Positions 9,473 through 19,796 of a DNA stretch of 64,000 nucleotides are shown one piece after another. Numbering within the stretch: the stretch's first letter is position 1; each line of letters opens with the position of its first letter. Location of the stretch: positions 4,530,501-4,594,500 of the forward strand of contig JBBBDQ010001122.1 in assembly GCA_037127315.1 (NCBI GenBank), written 5' to 3'. Below the pieces are notes generated by a model. It made no database searches and was not told the origin of the DNA. It saw only the letters and a list, made by a program, of their open reading frames with translations. This DNA comes from Ascarosepion bandense. Its lineage: Eukaryota > Mollusca > Cephalopoda > Sepiida > Sepiidae. A program made the position numbers and the translations under genes.

Positions 9473-10002
9473 AAGACTTGGGGACCCTGCCCTTAAAAAC
9501 AAATCCCAATGAATCTTGATACTCGAAAAGAAAAAAGTATTACTAGACGCAAAACTTATATAAACAACAATAAATTGTTGAAAGGAAAAGGTATTACCAG
9601 CAATGAATAAATAAAATTTAGTTAGCAATAGATGACCCGCCGAGGTTTATATGCCACAAAAACGAACGAAATATCATACAAACACTACGAACCGCTATTT
9701 TAAAACGTATGCATAAGTCAACAGCAGAATATATAATTCCATAAAATACGTCCACTGTAGTGAAAGTGTTAACGGATTGCTTAATAATGTATTTTCTATG
9801 GGTTAAGAACAAGGGTAAAATATATGTTGAAAAAGTATTTGTCTGAAATATTTATCAATATTATAAACTGATTTATTTGCAGCACTCATCTATCCATTAG
9901 TGGATATAATCGAAGACTACTTTGATTATTTCGAACTAATATCCCCATCTTTTTCATGCTATTATAGATACGCTTCGGTCATCAGGTGCCCATTAATTAT
10001 TG
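9473..10002. other. Unassigned AT-rich sequence
   Basis: The part near 9630-9660 (GAGGTTTATATGCC) resembles the tail of retroposon C. The rest is not recognised. Confidence 0.35.
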
Positions 10003-10075
10003 CTATGTGATGCCAGGGATTGAATTCACGACCGCTTGATGTCATGCTTAACCAACTTTGATATTAACTTCTCTG
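10003..10075 (-). mobile_element. tRNA-like SINE head
   Basis: Read on the minus strand, AAAGTTGGTTAAGCATGAC acts as an A-box-like segment and GTGAATTCAATCCCTGG as a B box, with tRNA-like spacing. It is not SINE-A; it is closer to the SINE-D head at 34720-34792. Confidence 0.45.
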
Positions 10076-10650
10076 CTATACTGAAGTTTATTTTAGGAAC
10101 CTTTTTTACATTCAATGTTAGATGGGTTCGACATTTATTTTTATTATTTTTTATCATAGCTGGTTTTCATAATTTAGTATTTCTTTTTGAGACAATGTCG
10201 ATGTACTTTTAATATTTTATACAATCGCTTTTATTTGGGTTCATGCAGTTGTTATTATAGACACATTTAAAGACTTCCAGCAATTACCTGAAACTATCAT
10301 TTTGAGTTCCATGAATTTAGTTACGCATAGATACATTTAGGAAAGGTACGAATCCATCTACTCCCACAGTCCATAAATAGTGGAAGATTGTATCTAGGAG
10401 GATCAGTTGTTATTCTTAAAACAAATAAAGATTTAAATTAGCTTTAAATAACCCACAAAGGGTTAAATTATCAAAAACCAATCGAACATGCAATACTTAA
10501 AACGACTGATAGTACCTAACAAATATATATATATATATATAAAATGTCATCCGATGGGGCCACGTGACTTTTTAAATGGCTGTGGTAGATGAGTCTTTTA
10601 TTCAGTCAGAAATTCAAACGTCTTTGAGCGAAATGACGACTTTAACCACA
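10076..10650. other. No gene; SINE-A2 tail-like remnant
   Basis: At 10340-10460 the segment GAAAGGTACGAATCCATCTA and the following AAATTAGCTTTAAATAACCC resemble the SINE-A2 tail. A (TA)n run lies at 10520-10541. Confidence 0.35.
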
Positions 10651-10894
10651 CATTTCGTTGTGGTACAGTGGCTATCAGAACAAGAAATCGGAGAGACGAG
10701 TTCGAATTCAATTGAATTCGTTGCATTCACTTACATGCAAATACCCTTGGAAAAGATATTAATCTGTTATCCCTCCAGCTATGGGTTAAATAGCAGGACG
10801 GAGTGGGTTCTATAGCCTTGGTTTGCGACCAGTCTACCGCAGAAAGTAATAGCAGCGAACTGGGGAAAAATTTTCTGCCCTACCAGGGACATGA
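10651..10894 (+). mobile_element. SINE-A copy
   Basis: It starts TTTCGTTGTGGTACAGTGGC, keeps the B box (GAGTTCGAATTC) and the body with CTACCGCAGAAAGTAATAGC, and stops after GGGACATGAT. The last 60 or so bp are missing. Confidence 0.88.
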
Positions 10895-12308
10895 TTTTAT
10901 TATTAAGAGGAAAGATCAAAGAATTTTTAATCTTTAACACGTTCGAAAATTTATTAAAAATTTTTTTTTTTTTTTTTGTTTTTAGCAGGTAACCAAATCG
11001 TTACGAGAGTTTACAATGTATGATGTAATGTTGTTGTTTTTGTTCTTGTTTTTCTTTTCGATGAAATCTTTTTAGAAATTCTTGCAAAGATCAAATAATT
11101 GTCGGATTTTAATGAAACTTTCAGGACTCCTTCACAAATGACTAAAATTAATTTTGAAATACTTTGGTATTTTTTTTTTTTTACATCTGTTACCCCACCC
11201 CACGTAAATTAATGAAATTTCAAGAAATTAAATTGTGTAGAGAAAGTTAAATCAGGACTCATTGGGATATGTAAATCTATTACTTTCTATGATTAAGTGA
11301 AGACAAAATTACTAATCAAAAATTGAAAAGTTTAATACAAATCGTTGAGCCATCGTATTTTCAAAATAATTTTTATTTTTGTGTATTTAAAGTTTTTTTT
11401 ATGATAATTTCTCTGTATACATTAAAAGGTCATGTGTTTGACAGTTTCTACCCATTAAAGGAAAAAAAAATTGAAAAATTATGTCAATTCTGATCCCCAT
11501 ACTCATATCTCGCATCTGGCTGTCATTACATGCCAAATCACACGGGAAAGGTCAGAAAGATCAACACTCCCTAATTAAGAAATAGTTTTATTCTAAATTT
11601 CATGCTATAAATAAATAATACTTGTGTAAATCAGATTTACTCGAAAGTTCTAGAAAATAGCCCCATGTGCTTCGCTTTGTTCAAATTTCAAATTACAGTT
11701 CATGAACTGCGTCCTTAACGCAGAAAGATTTTTCATAGATTAGATAGTTTGAGAGACTTGTAAGAACAAATAGTAACATGTGTGTACAGATACGTAAAAT
11801 GTAGATCTTTTGAAGTGGATATTCACAGATGGCAAATTACTTAAACTAAGTGGAACAAGGTACTTAGGCAAAAGGTATTTTATTTTGAAGCCCCAAACAC
11901 AGTCGCTATTGTCAATATGAAAACAAGGATGGCTGAAACCGCTGCCATTTCAATAGCTAATGTATGTGTTGCTGAATACTTGTCTATATATTTAATAAAT
12001 TAGCACTTCATGTAAAAAAAAATTAAAAAAATACTCAATTTTATTTGAATTTCACTATATTACAGTATAATATTTAAGACACTTATATCAACATAACTAC
12101 TGATGATTGCTTTTCTAGACGAATATTTCTTAGACGTATATTCTTTAGACGAGTGTTCCTTAGACGAATATTCTGGATTCCGTTTGATCTTCGTGATTTT
12201 TATGAAACGTGACCAAATTTCTACCGCATTTCAGGTGCACAGTAGTAAAAATTAAAAATAGTGTCTTCACATTTTCTGCCCTTATCGTCAAATCGCGTGG
12301 GAAAAATT
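10895..12308. other. AT-rich, no feature recognised
   Basis: About 1.4 kb of AT-rich sequence with A and T runs (10961-10978, 11169-11182) and no convincing ORF. A short direct repeat built on TTAGACGAATATTC occurs at 12117-12175. Confidence 0.45.
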
Positions 12309-12396
12309 CGTTCTCATTCGACCACCGAAGTTAAGCATCATTGAATACGGTCAGTACTTGAATAAGGGACGGCTTGAAAATACCGGTTACTGTTAT
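12309..12396 (+). other. 5S rRNA-derived fragment
   Basis: CGACCACCGAAGTTAAGCAT, then GTCAGTACTTGAATAAGGGA and ATACCGGTTACTG align with the middle and 3' end of the 5S-like unit at 9190-9308. The first 35 or so nt are absent. No SINE-A head follows; retroposon C begins about 30 nt later. Confidence 0.65.
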
Positions 12397-12425
12397 CAAA
12401 CCTCCTTTAATCAGAATTTCGTTTC

Positions 12426-12923
12426 AGCTGGGCATGACTGTAAACTGCATCTGGCAGCAAGGCCTCTGATTGAGAGGTTGTGAGGAGCATGGAATCATCT
12501 CTTAATTGCTGTTGTTCCCAGGTCCATCCTGACCCAGAGTGGTAGCACCTGTTAGGGTCCCAGCTATGGGCAAATAGTTAACCCTCAAACTGGGGCCAAA
12601 ACACTATAAAAGTATAAAAATAGACTTTTATAGAAATATATACATAAAAATTGACTTCTATAGAAAAATATTACCAACAATACATTTTTGAAGGAAAAAA
12701 TTATTACCATAACACTTTAACATTTTTAAGGAAAAAATTTTTCTCAGCAAAACATTTTTGAATACAAAACTAGAAGACATTTTCAGTTTTCTAAAATAAA
12801 AAAGAATTCATTAAAATCTGACTAAAACAACCTTCTGACTATAACCAAACATTAAAACAAAAAACTCACCTATTTGGCATTAAATAACGTACAGAGGTTT
12901 ATATGCCATTATACAAAACTCAA
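12426..12923 (+). mobile_element. Retroposon C copy
   Basis: It begins GGGCATGACTGTAAACTGCA and includes GGCAGCAAGGCCTCTGATTG and GTGGTAGCACCTGTTAGGGT, then AT-rich sequence. It ends in GGCATTAAATAACGTACAGA and GAGGTTTATATGCC. Other copies lie at 21699, 41713, 58272 and 63402; the last has a target-site duplication. No A/B boxes are evident, so the class is undecided. Confidence 0.75.
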
Positions 12924-12930
12924 ATCAGCT

Positions 12931-13180
12931 TTAAATAACACAAAAATCCTCATCTTTATTGCCATGTTTACGACGTTTCGACCGTTGTACGCTCTGGCCG
13001 TCTTCAGGTTTCAGGAATTTTGAACCGAACCCTTTATTTCGATCACTGGGGTATATCGTTCTCATTCCATGTGCAATGCCACTTCCAGTAGCTATGTAGT
13101 TATCTTCCTTTAACTCAACTCTGTAAGTAACTTGTTCACCAGTGCTGTAGCCTGTTAATGAAATCACTAGACTGACACTT
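12931..13180 (-). mobile_element. SINE-D copy with hammerhead-like core
   Basis: On the minus strand it carries TGTGCAATGCCACTTCC-complementary body sequence and then the motif at 12972-13007: CTGAAGA, a GC stem around GAGCGTACAAC, then GAAACGTC. It ends AACATGGCAATAAAGATGAG. The 5' tRNA head is mostly lost here; see 34528-34792 for a copy that keeps it. Confidence 0.65.
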
Positions 13181-13182
13181 AA

Positions 13183-13212
13183 ACACTACCTCATCCCAGA
13201 AATATAGACAAA
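13183..13212 (+). mobile_element. SINE-D tail in opposite orientation
   Basis: ACTACCTCATCCCAGAAATA followed by TAGACAAA is the + strand tail seen at 36700, 39420 and 59570. Here it abuts the minus-strand SINE-D copy head to head. Confidence 0.6.
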
Positions 13213-13498
13213 CACACAAAGGGTTGATTAGTCGTAAAAAGACGAAAAATAAATAAATCACGAACCTGTCACGGTTTAGTATGTCAAACTTCTGAATCTT
13301 TAAATTTTGTCACTAGATTTTCTATTATACTTACAATTATAATAATTAGATGCTAAACATTAATATGAGCCAATTTATTTATCAGACAATTTCCAGATAA
13401 TTTTTAGTTTGTCTGCGATTTGAAATTTTGGGATTACCAAGTAATGTAATCTTTTAAATTACGAGTGATGTAATGCTTAATGACTCGCAATTGTGAAT

Positions 13499-13740
13499 AA
13501 GAGCCGTGTTCCAATTCCAGTTGGGTTCGTTATATTCACTTACGCGCAAACACCCTTAGGAAAGACATGAATCCGCTTCTTCTTCCCAGCTATGAGTTAA
13601 TTAGTAATTCTAGAATAAATAAATTAGTAATACTATTTATAATATTTATTATTAATTAGTAATACTAGTATCACTAAATTATTATCTCAAAAAAAAAAAT
13701 TCTTGGAATGAAAATTTTTCTGGTTTTAAAAAAAAACTGC
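13499..13740 (+). mobile_element. SINE-A2 copy, 5' truncated
   Basis: It starts within the B-box region (CCGTGTTCCAATTCCAG) and continues TTGGGTTCGTTATATTCACT and CCAGCTATGAGTTAATTAGT. The tail (ACTAGTATCACTAAATTATT, then CTGGTTTTAAA) matches 7915-8000. Confidence 0.7.
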
Positions 13741-14408
13741 AAAAGTTCAATAAGACTTAGAATAAATGAATCAATCCAGCATTTTTGGTAGGTAAATATG
13801 AAAATGGCGTAACCTCATGAAGTTGCTATTTAAATTTGAATCAGAAATGAATGATGCCGTATTGTTGAAAAAAATCCAATCATTTACTATCTCGTGATTT
13901 CCGATAAAGCGGCAATCGATCAATGTTATCCTGAAAATATGAATATGAGAAGTGCCCCAAATATCCACTGCAGTTTTCTTTTTCGCTTATTTTTGAAACG
14001 GTCTGACGTAACTACAGCAAACGCTTAAAAAGGTAATCGCTACTACCTTTACGAAGCTAGAAGCAGATGTTTTCCGGCGGTCGAGTGTTGGTCTATGGCT
14101 CATCTCTTCTTACATCCAACTTCCTGTGCAGGCAGGCTGAAAATAGTTAGCACAATTTGTTTCCCTTAAAGATAAAACCGAGTTCAAATCAGGGCGAACG
14201 GCTGTTTCCTCCTCCACACCGATGAACTTCGAGGTTTGTCCCCCACACTGCTTCCACCCAAAGAAACTGCAAAGTCTGTTAGAAGGAACACATCTGCATC
14301 AAAAATGTATTACTCTCTTGCTAGCCATTTTTCATTTGCTTCTCTCAGCAAATTGTCTTGTCGGCGGCCTGTCAGATCGAGGCAGCTTAGCACAGTTGGT
14401 TATGTGAA
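13741..14408. other. Unassigned; two tRNA-like heads
   Basis: At 14136-14200 GTTAGCACAATTTG and CCGAGTTCAAATCAGG look like A and B boxes. At 14386-14402 CTTAGCACAGTTGGTTA is another A-box-like sequence that is cut off by the Helitron-like insertion. The open frames here (13771-13968, 14222-14421) show no known motif. Confidence 0.35.
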
Positions 14409-14767
14409 ACTAGCAGTATAACCCGGGGTTGCTCGGGTGTAATGAAAGCTTTAAAACTAATCCATGGTCCTGGAGATCAGACTCTTTGGACGTTGGCACG
14501 AAAGACTAAAAAGCAATAGTTGTTTCCAGTTAAAGCGAAACCGTAGACTGAAAGAAAAATGAATGGATGTAAGTCAAATTTTGATTTCCTGGTATTGATA
14601 TCAAATATTTTTCGTCGTAAACTGAATTTTGAAGGCTAAATAAGTCCTCTGAGTAAATGGTATCATGTCTAAGACTAAGAACTACAATGATATCTACTTA
14701 GAGCCAAACCCGAAGCAAAAACTAAAATAAAAAAGCTGACAAAAAAAATACAGACATACAGGTAGAT

Positions 14768-14822
<55 letters not shown>

Positions 14823-15098
14823 CGATTTTTTGCACTATTGTAAGAACTGCAATCTTGAAACTTTTGTATATCGTTTCTTATGTCTTTGTCTATACCAAAT
14901 TTGATTAAAATCGGACCACTCCTTCTATAACCTGATTTTTTTCGATTTTCATTGGGGGGGTACCTCGACACAAAACCCAGCTATGAACACTCGCAGACGC
15001 TTATAGTACAACAGTAAATTTTCAAGAAAATCGGTTCAGCCGTTTCGGAGTCAAAAGGTAACTGACACACACAAAGTTCCATTTATAAATATGTTTAG
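14409..15098 (-). mobile_element. Helitron-like element
   Basis: Same family as 4609-5300. On + it starts ACTAGCAGTATAACCCGGGG and ends near CATTTATAAATATGTTTAG. The internal block ATGAATGGATGTAAGTCAAA, the (CA)n(TA)n run (14767-14820) and TTCAGCCGTTTCGGAGTC are kept. The 5' TC end is slightly altered. Confidence 0.7.
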
Positions 15099-15417
15099 TC
15101 TACTCTTTTCAATTTGAAATATTTATTCAACCTTGTCAAGATGGTGGAGAATTTAAAATTGGGATAGGAAAATGGACTCCACGGTCTTTCAAGCGGTGAA
15201 AACAGCATTTGAAATCTGAAAGCATTTTTTTCTTAACCTGAATTCGAGCACCGACCACTCTCGCCGATGAAAAAGACCCAGTTGTGAATGTCCATTGAGA
15301 AGTGCGAATGTACGGGCAGAACTATTATTTCTCTCACATGGGCGTAGCAAGACGGAAAGACCGAAAAATAAGCTACAGACTGGACAGTGTCAAATCGAAC
15401 AAATACAAATCTTTGTC

Positions 15418-15715
15418 TGGGTATGTGCATTGTAGTGCAGTGGATATCGGCTCAGAACGAGAAATCTGGGAGCCGAATTCAAATTACTTGCATTCACCTA
15501 CGCGCAAAATGCCCTTGAGAGAGGTATTAATCTCTCTCTTCCTTCTAGTTAAGGGTTAAATAACTGGACAGATTGGGTTCTGTAGCCTTGGTTGGCAACC
15601 AGTCTACGGCAGAAAGTAATAGTAACCTACTGCGGGATATTCTTTTGCCCAGTCTGTCATGTCTCTTTCGAGACATGACTGCCCAAGCGTGTATTACGTA
15701 TGGCAGTTAAATGAT
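15418..15715 (+). mobile_element. SINE-A copy, near full length
   Basis: It runs from GTGCATTGTAGTGCAGTGGA to GTATTACGTATGGCAGTTAA. The B box is damaged (CGAATTCAAATTAC) with a short deletion after it. The remaining body is intact. Confidence 0.9.
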
Positions 15716-15892
15716 AACGAATTTTTTTTTTCTTAAAATTTGTTTAATTTGTGGAAGGCATCTCTCATTAATTCTAATTAGTCTTACTAATTAACCCATA
15801 AGAGAGAGAGGAAGTGGATTCATGCCTAAGCCGAATTTGATAAACAAAAAATTATGCGGATATAAAGGGGGGATTCAATTTTGTATTTCGAT

Positions 15893-15893
<1 letters not shown>

Positions 15894-15922
<29 letters not shown>
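15894..15922. repeat. (TA)n microsatellite
   Basis: A TA run directly upstream of unassigned sequence. Confidence 0.93.
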
Positions 15923-15923
<1 letters not shown>

Positions 15924-16084
15924 CTGCTCCCTTGCTTTTGTGGACACAGTTTCTTTACATTAAGGTTGTAAACATATCTAAAATACATGCCTGTGGAGTT
16001 AATCAGTATTTCATTGATTGGTTTCGATTTCTACAGCTGTCTCAATCCTTTTCAGGTTATTTTAAGCCAGAAAATGTAAAATTT

Positions 16085-16275
16085 TACATGGGAGCGCGAG
16101 GTTGAAAGTACGGGTTGAACATATGTATTCGAAATCTTTCGAATGAAAAAATGTATGGATGTGTGTATTTGTTGGTACATTGTTTGTAAACGGTTCCCTT
16201 TAAACCGTTGCGAATGTGGCGAAAATGTATACATGTAGGTTTCATGTTTTTCCTGTGGTTCAACGAAAACTTATA
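16085..16275 (-). repeat. Unclassified repeat, copy 1
   Basis: The segment with TTGCGAATGTGGCGAAAATG and, later, GTTCAACGAAAA (on +) matches 17940-18200. The minus strand has open frames with an SQRFK-like motif in both copies. This might be an old C2H2 zinc-finger-like relic, but Cys spacing is absent, so I do not call a gene. Confidence 0.35.
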
Positions 16276-16283
16276 TATATATA

Positions 16284-16930
16284 ATCGTATCGCCCCAAGC
16301 AAGGCATTTTACTGCCACTGTTGAGCAGGGGTGTTACATAGGAGGAAAGTTATGAGAAAGAGTTACAGGTTATAGGTGGTGTCAGGAAGTGGGTAAGAGA
16401 AGGATGACTGTGACCATAAAGTGAGGGATCAGTTTATATATTGATTGTAATGTAGAATTGATCCCCCACTTTATACCAACATTATAATAGTATAGAATTT
16501 TTTTTTTCTTTTTATAATCATATCGCCCCAAGCAAGGCATTTTACTGCCACTGTTTCGCAGGGGGTTACATAAGAGGAAAGTTATGAGAAAGAGTGACAG
16601 GTTATAGGGGGTGTCGGGAAGTGGGTAAAAGGAGGATGAGAATACTGATGAGTGGGATGGACGAAGAAAGGAGCATGAGACAGGAAGCAAGTTAGTGTGA
16701 TAGATGACCCAAGCAAGGAAGTGAATTCCACCGGAGGAAAGTGCGAGAGAAGAAGCTGGTGGAGTAGAACTTGCGTTTACAATTTATTGGTTTCACAGTA
16801 AACGTGTGAGACCTAACTGCTAATCTTGTGGCTTGAGCAAATTCATTTATGGGGGGTACCAGTGAGCTAAGTTCATCTGAGCAGAAGCCATGAAAGTATT
16901 TGTAGAAAAGACACAGGCAAGCCACATAGT
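16284..16930 (-). pseudogene. Jockey/CR1-like LINE 3' end with duplicated tail
   Basis: The minus frame at 16692-16925 reads CLFYKYFHGFCSDELSSLVP, then a Thr-Arg-Leu-Ala-Val-Arg-Ser-His block and FSRTFLRWNSLP. This is the C-terminal region of the LINE at 55740-56577. Two successive copies of the 3' UTR terminus (GCCCCAAGCAAGGCATTTTA on +) occur at 16290 and 16522, with the hairpin of 16416-16475 between them. Confidence 0.75.
16416..16475. mobile_element. Short palindromic MITE-like hairpin
   Basis: ATAAAGTGAGGGATCAGTTT pairs with GAATTGATCCCCCACTTTAT around about 20 nt. Same family as 6916-6975. It sits between two LINE tails. Confidence 0.6.
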
Positions 16931-16977
16931 TTGATCGTAATAAATTTATTTATTCCATTATCTTGTCGGATTCCGAT

Positions 16978-16979
<2 letters not shown>

Positions 16980-17012
<33 letters not shown>
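16980..17012. repeat. (TA)n microsatellite
   Basis: An uninterrupted TA run. Confidence 0.93.
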
Positions 17013-17015
<3 letters not shown>

Positions 17016-17030
17016 CTTTAAAACTGGAAA

Positions 17031-17171
17031 ACTTTTCGTACTAGGTAAAAAGGATAGGAAAAATGAGAAAACAAGAGAATTTAAAATAAAGAGGGAAGTG
17101 GACACAGAGGAAAACATTTGATTTCTCTTGTTTTCTCATCTTTCCTATCCTCTTTACCCCGTATGAAAAGC
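17031..17171. repeat. Inverted repeat with 50-bp arms
   Basis: The left arm (17031-17080; AAAAAGGATAGGAAAAATGA) is closely matched in reverse by the right arm (17119-17171; TCATCTTTCCTATCCTCTTT). The loop is about 40 nt. Transcribed from either strand it would give a long hairpin. No known transposon ends were recognised. Confidence 0.75.
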
Positions 17172-17189
17172 TTTCCAATAATAAAAGGA

Positions 17190-17416
17190 TGTGAATTTTC
17201 ATAAACTTTTTAAAAAATAACGTTTACCACCTGATGAGACATTGTTCTTTCAATGTCGAAACAAAATGTACAATTTTATAGTAGATTGTAGTTTGTACAT
17301 ATTCTAAAGTGTAATTTATAAGATATATTCATTGCTCTATTTTTATATTGAGCACTATTTTAAATTAATATCTTAAACGTTGCAAATATTTTCTTCGTTC
17401 CTTATTGATTTGTGTG
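17190..17416 (+). mobile_element. Family E repeat carrying a hammerhead motif
   Basis: The hammerhead-like core at 17231-17280 is followed about 80 nt later by TATATTGAGCACTATTTTAA. That second block recurs at 29300-29340 (-), 54635-54655 (-) and 55593-55612 (+), each time close to a (TA)n run. The layout resembles non-autonomous Penelope-type repeats, which are known to carry hammerheads. This class call is an inference. Confidence 0.45.
17221..17290 (+). ncRNA. Hammerhead ribozyme-like motif
   Basis: CTGATGA (17231-17237) is followed by GACATTG, a 6-nt loop and CAATGTC. Together they form a perfect 7-bp stem II with the preferred G-C closing pair. GAAA (17258-17261) comes directly after. 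A possible stem III pairs AAAAT with ATTTT around GTACA and places an ATA cleavage triplet at 17278-17280. Stem I looks short and imperfect, so self-cleavage is unproven. Confidence 0.55.

Positions 17417-17462
<46 letters not shown>
17417..17462. repeat. (TA)n microsatellite
   Basis: A 46-nt TA run at the end of the family E repeat. Confidence 0.95.
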
Positions 17463-17471
<9 letters not shown>

Positions 17472-18279
17472 TAAAAAAGGATTAATTCAATAATGTTGAA
17501 TGACCATTTCGATATGAAGATCCCCACGGGGGATAACACATCACCTCAGCAACAGAAAAATCCTTTCAGAAACTGGAGAAAAATCAGTCTACTTTTCCTT
17601 TTTCAATAGATTTGCAAAGAAATTAAAAAAGAAAATAAAAAAGAAAAAGATAAAACAAAATAAAATCAAATAAACAAGAAAAGAAAAAATTGACATCGTC
17701 TGGGTTCGCAAATTTTTAAATTTCTTTGCAAATCTATTTAAACTTGATAACTGACCTGTTCAACCCTGGAACATGCTTCTTGGGCGGCCGTCTTTGTTAA
17801 TTTTCAAAACTCTCAAATTTTTTTTTCAATCTGCAAAAAAAAATTAAATCCCTTTGAAAAAGAAGTAAAGGAAATTTTTTAAAAACAAAGTAAGCTTCTA
17901 TCTGTATTAGAAGTCCTTATACCGAAAAATTAACCTTATTTATTGAATTACCCTCGTATGTGTGCGTAATACGAGTGTCAGGTGTATTAAAGCGATGGAC
18001 AATTTTGTAAATATGTGTGTGAGTAATGGTAAAGTGTATGAATGCATGTATTTGTTGCTCGGTAACGTGTTTAAATATTAGTGTATATATGTGATAAAGT
18101 GATGGTAGAGGTTTCTGTTTAAATCGTTGTGAATGTGGCGGAAATGTAGACAATACAGATTTCGTGCCCCCCCCCCCGTAGATCAACGAAAAGAGTTTAT
18201 AATAAATTTATTTATTCGTTTATTTTGTCGGATTCCGATATATATTCAACTCTATATCTAGCACTTTACAATAAAATAA

Positions 18280-18282
<3 letters not shown>
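17463..18282. other. Unassigned; repeat copy 2
   Basis: 17605-17760 is A/AAG-rich. A stretch of sequence around TTTGCAAAGAAATT recurs inverted at about 17720. The part 17940-18200 (TTGTGAATGTGGCGGAAATG) is the second copy of the repeat at 16085-16275. A C run lies at 18168-18178. Confidence 0.35.

Positions 18283-18329
<47 letters not shown>
18283..18329. repeat. (TA)n(CA)n microsatellite
   Basis: A short TA run followed by about 36 nt of CA. Confidence 0.95.
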
Positions 18330-18330
<1 letters not shown>

Positions 18331-18444
18331 TTTTTTCATGTCAAATGAAATTTTAGGATGGAATTAAATATTTGTAGGGAGGATATAAACGTAAGTCTTG
18401 GTTATAATTACCTACCGAGGTAAAACACGGAAGATATTTTCCTT

Positions 18445-18545
18445 CATGTGCCGTGTCCTTTCAGGACGTAGGTGATCATAGGCTTTAATTTACCCCTGTC
18501 CCTTATCACTTTTAATATTTTTTCTGTTATCTCTCTCATTTTCTT
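18445..18545 (-). mobile_element. RTE-like LINE 3' end fragment
   Basis: ATGTGCCGTGTCCTTTCAGG and TAATATTTTTTCTGTTATC (on +) match the RTE tail at 3715-3800. The fragment abuts the Penelope-like ORF below. Confidence 0.75.
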
Positions 18546-18594
18546 TGAGCGAATTATTGGGTATATGCATGTTAATTAATATGAAGGTTTCTTT

Positions 18595-18830
18595 TTATCC
18601 ATATTCTAAGGTGAACATTTTGCAATGTCTACATATAAAATTTATTTCGCTACGTTTATTTAATAGATTTTTATTCTTAAGTGATTTAATAGTATATAAT
18701 TTTTCGTATAGACACAACGAGCATGGGTCGTTTAAAGACTTACATGTTTTAGCTTCTTTTAGAGCTTTCCACTTTAATGTGTTTTTTGTTTCCTTTACAT
18801 ACCAATGATATTTAGGTGGGGATGTTCTAT
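18595..18830 (-). pseudogene. Penelope-like element ORF, C-terminal fragment
   Basis: The minus frame ends at 18595 and encodes HWYVKETKN, then a Lys-Trp-Lys-Ala-Leu-Lys-Glu-Ala-Lys run, CSLCLYEKLYTI, LLNKRSEINFICRHC and a hydrophobic end. The order W-x-L-K-x-A-K, C-x-L-C-x-x-E-K, L-N-K-R-S-E-x(4)-C-R-H is what I know from the GIY-YIG-containing C-terminus of Penelope-like ORFs. The GIY-YIG catalytic part and the reverse transcriptase are absent. The same open frame extends to 18957, but that upstream part is not recognisable. Confidence 0.5.
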
Positions 18831-18959
18831 TTCTGTACTTACCATTATTCCACCACCTAATCAGAAATGAGAGTTGCTTCCAACCAGGATATGATCTTGA
18901 GCCAATGAGAAACGAAGCGGGACTTTCGAAATGTATATAACTAGATGTTATAATCAATT

Positions 18960-19796
18960 TTAATCAGAATCGACGAATTGTATCCAATCTCCGGTGTTGC
19001 GGTTATCATAACCTACCCAAAGCTAAAATTCGATACATGGACGACCATTTGACTACCCCAGACGTCCGCACAGGCCGGCGTTGACACGGTACATAGAAAA
19101 AGAAAGGTACCAATGTTGCATTATCAAAGATTAAGCAAAGTATCTACTTTTTCTCGTTCATATTTTATATTGTTAATTTACGCGTTGATCACATTCATCT
19201 CAAGCAACGCCAGTCCACTATGCTGTTAGTCATAACGCTACTTTGATTGTGGTAATTTTATTTGTTTTTTTTTTTTTTGTTTTTTTCAGTGCTTGGGTAA
19301 TGTAGTCTAAAATGTTCGTCTCACCCTCTTCTCTCTTAAAATCTAAGCATGACTTTTTGGCATTACGCCTTCATAGTTAGACATACAAGCTGTCTGGAAA
19401 CAGAACGCTTTCATTTACAAATACCGGATGTGCCTCTTAGGCATGCGTCATCATCTTTGAGACGATTTATTTTTTAGTTTGGGAAGCCGGTTACATATTT
19501 TAGAAGGAAAATGTAAATTTGGTTTTTAATATATAATTCTTAACTCTAATGAGCACTGAGAAAATTGTTTTGACAGAAGTTCAATTTCGTGAACCTCAAG
19601 AAATGTCCAACTGTTAGTGATTTATCACTATGAGCTTTTAATGTGCACAATAAGTATTTTTTTTCTCCTAATGCTTTAAACAATCATATTCTAAAGCCAT
19701 ATTGAGCCAGCAAATAATAGTAATATGTTTAAGATGTAAAATAGGGCTGAAACAGCTCCCTTATTTTGACACATATATATATATATATAATTAGGT
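18960..19796. other. No gene recognised
   Basis: A GC-richer unique stretch (18980-19095, with CAGGCCGGCGTTGACACGG) has no usable ORF. The rest is AT-rich, with T runs near 19268 and a TA run at 19773-19788. Confidence 0.4.

Noticed and set aside
16052..16302. Zinc-finger-like ORFs here and at 17917-18186
   Set aside because: Both share an SQRFK motif and His-rich stretches, but no paired Cys/His spacing of a C2H2 finger is visible.
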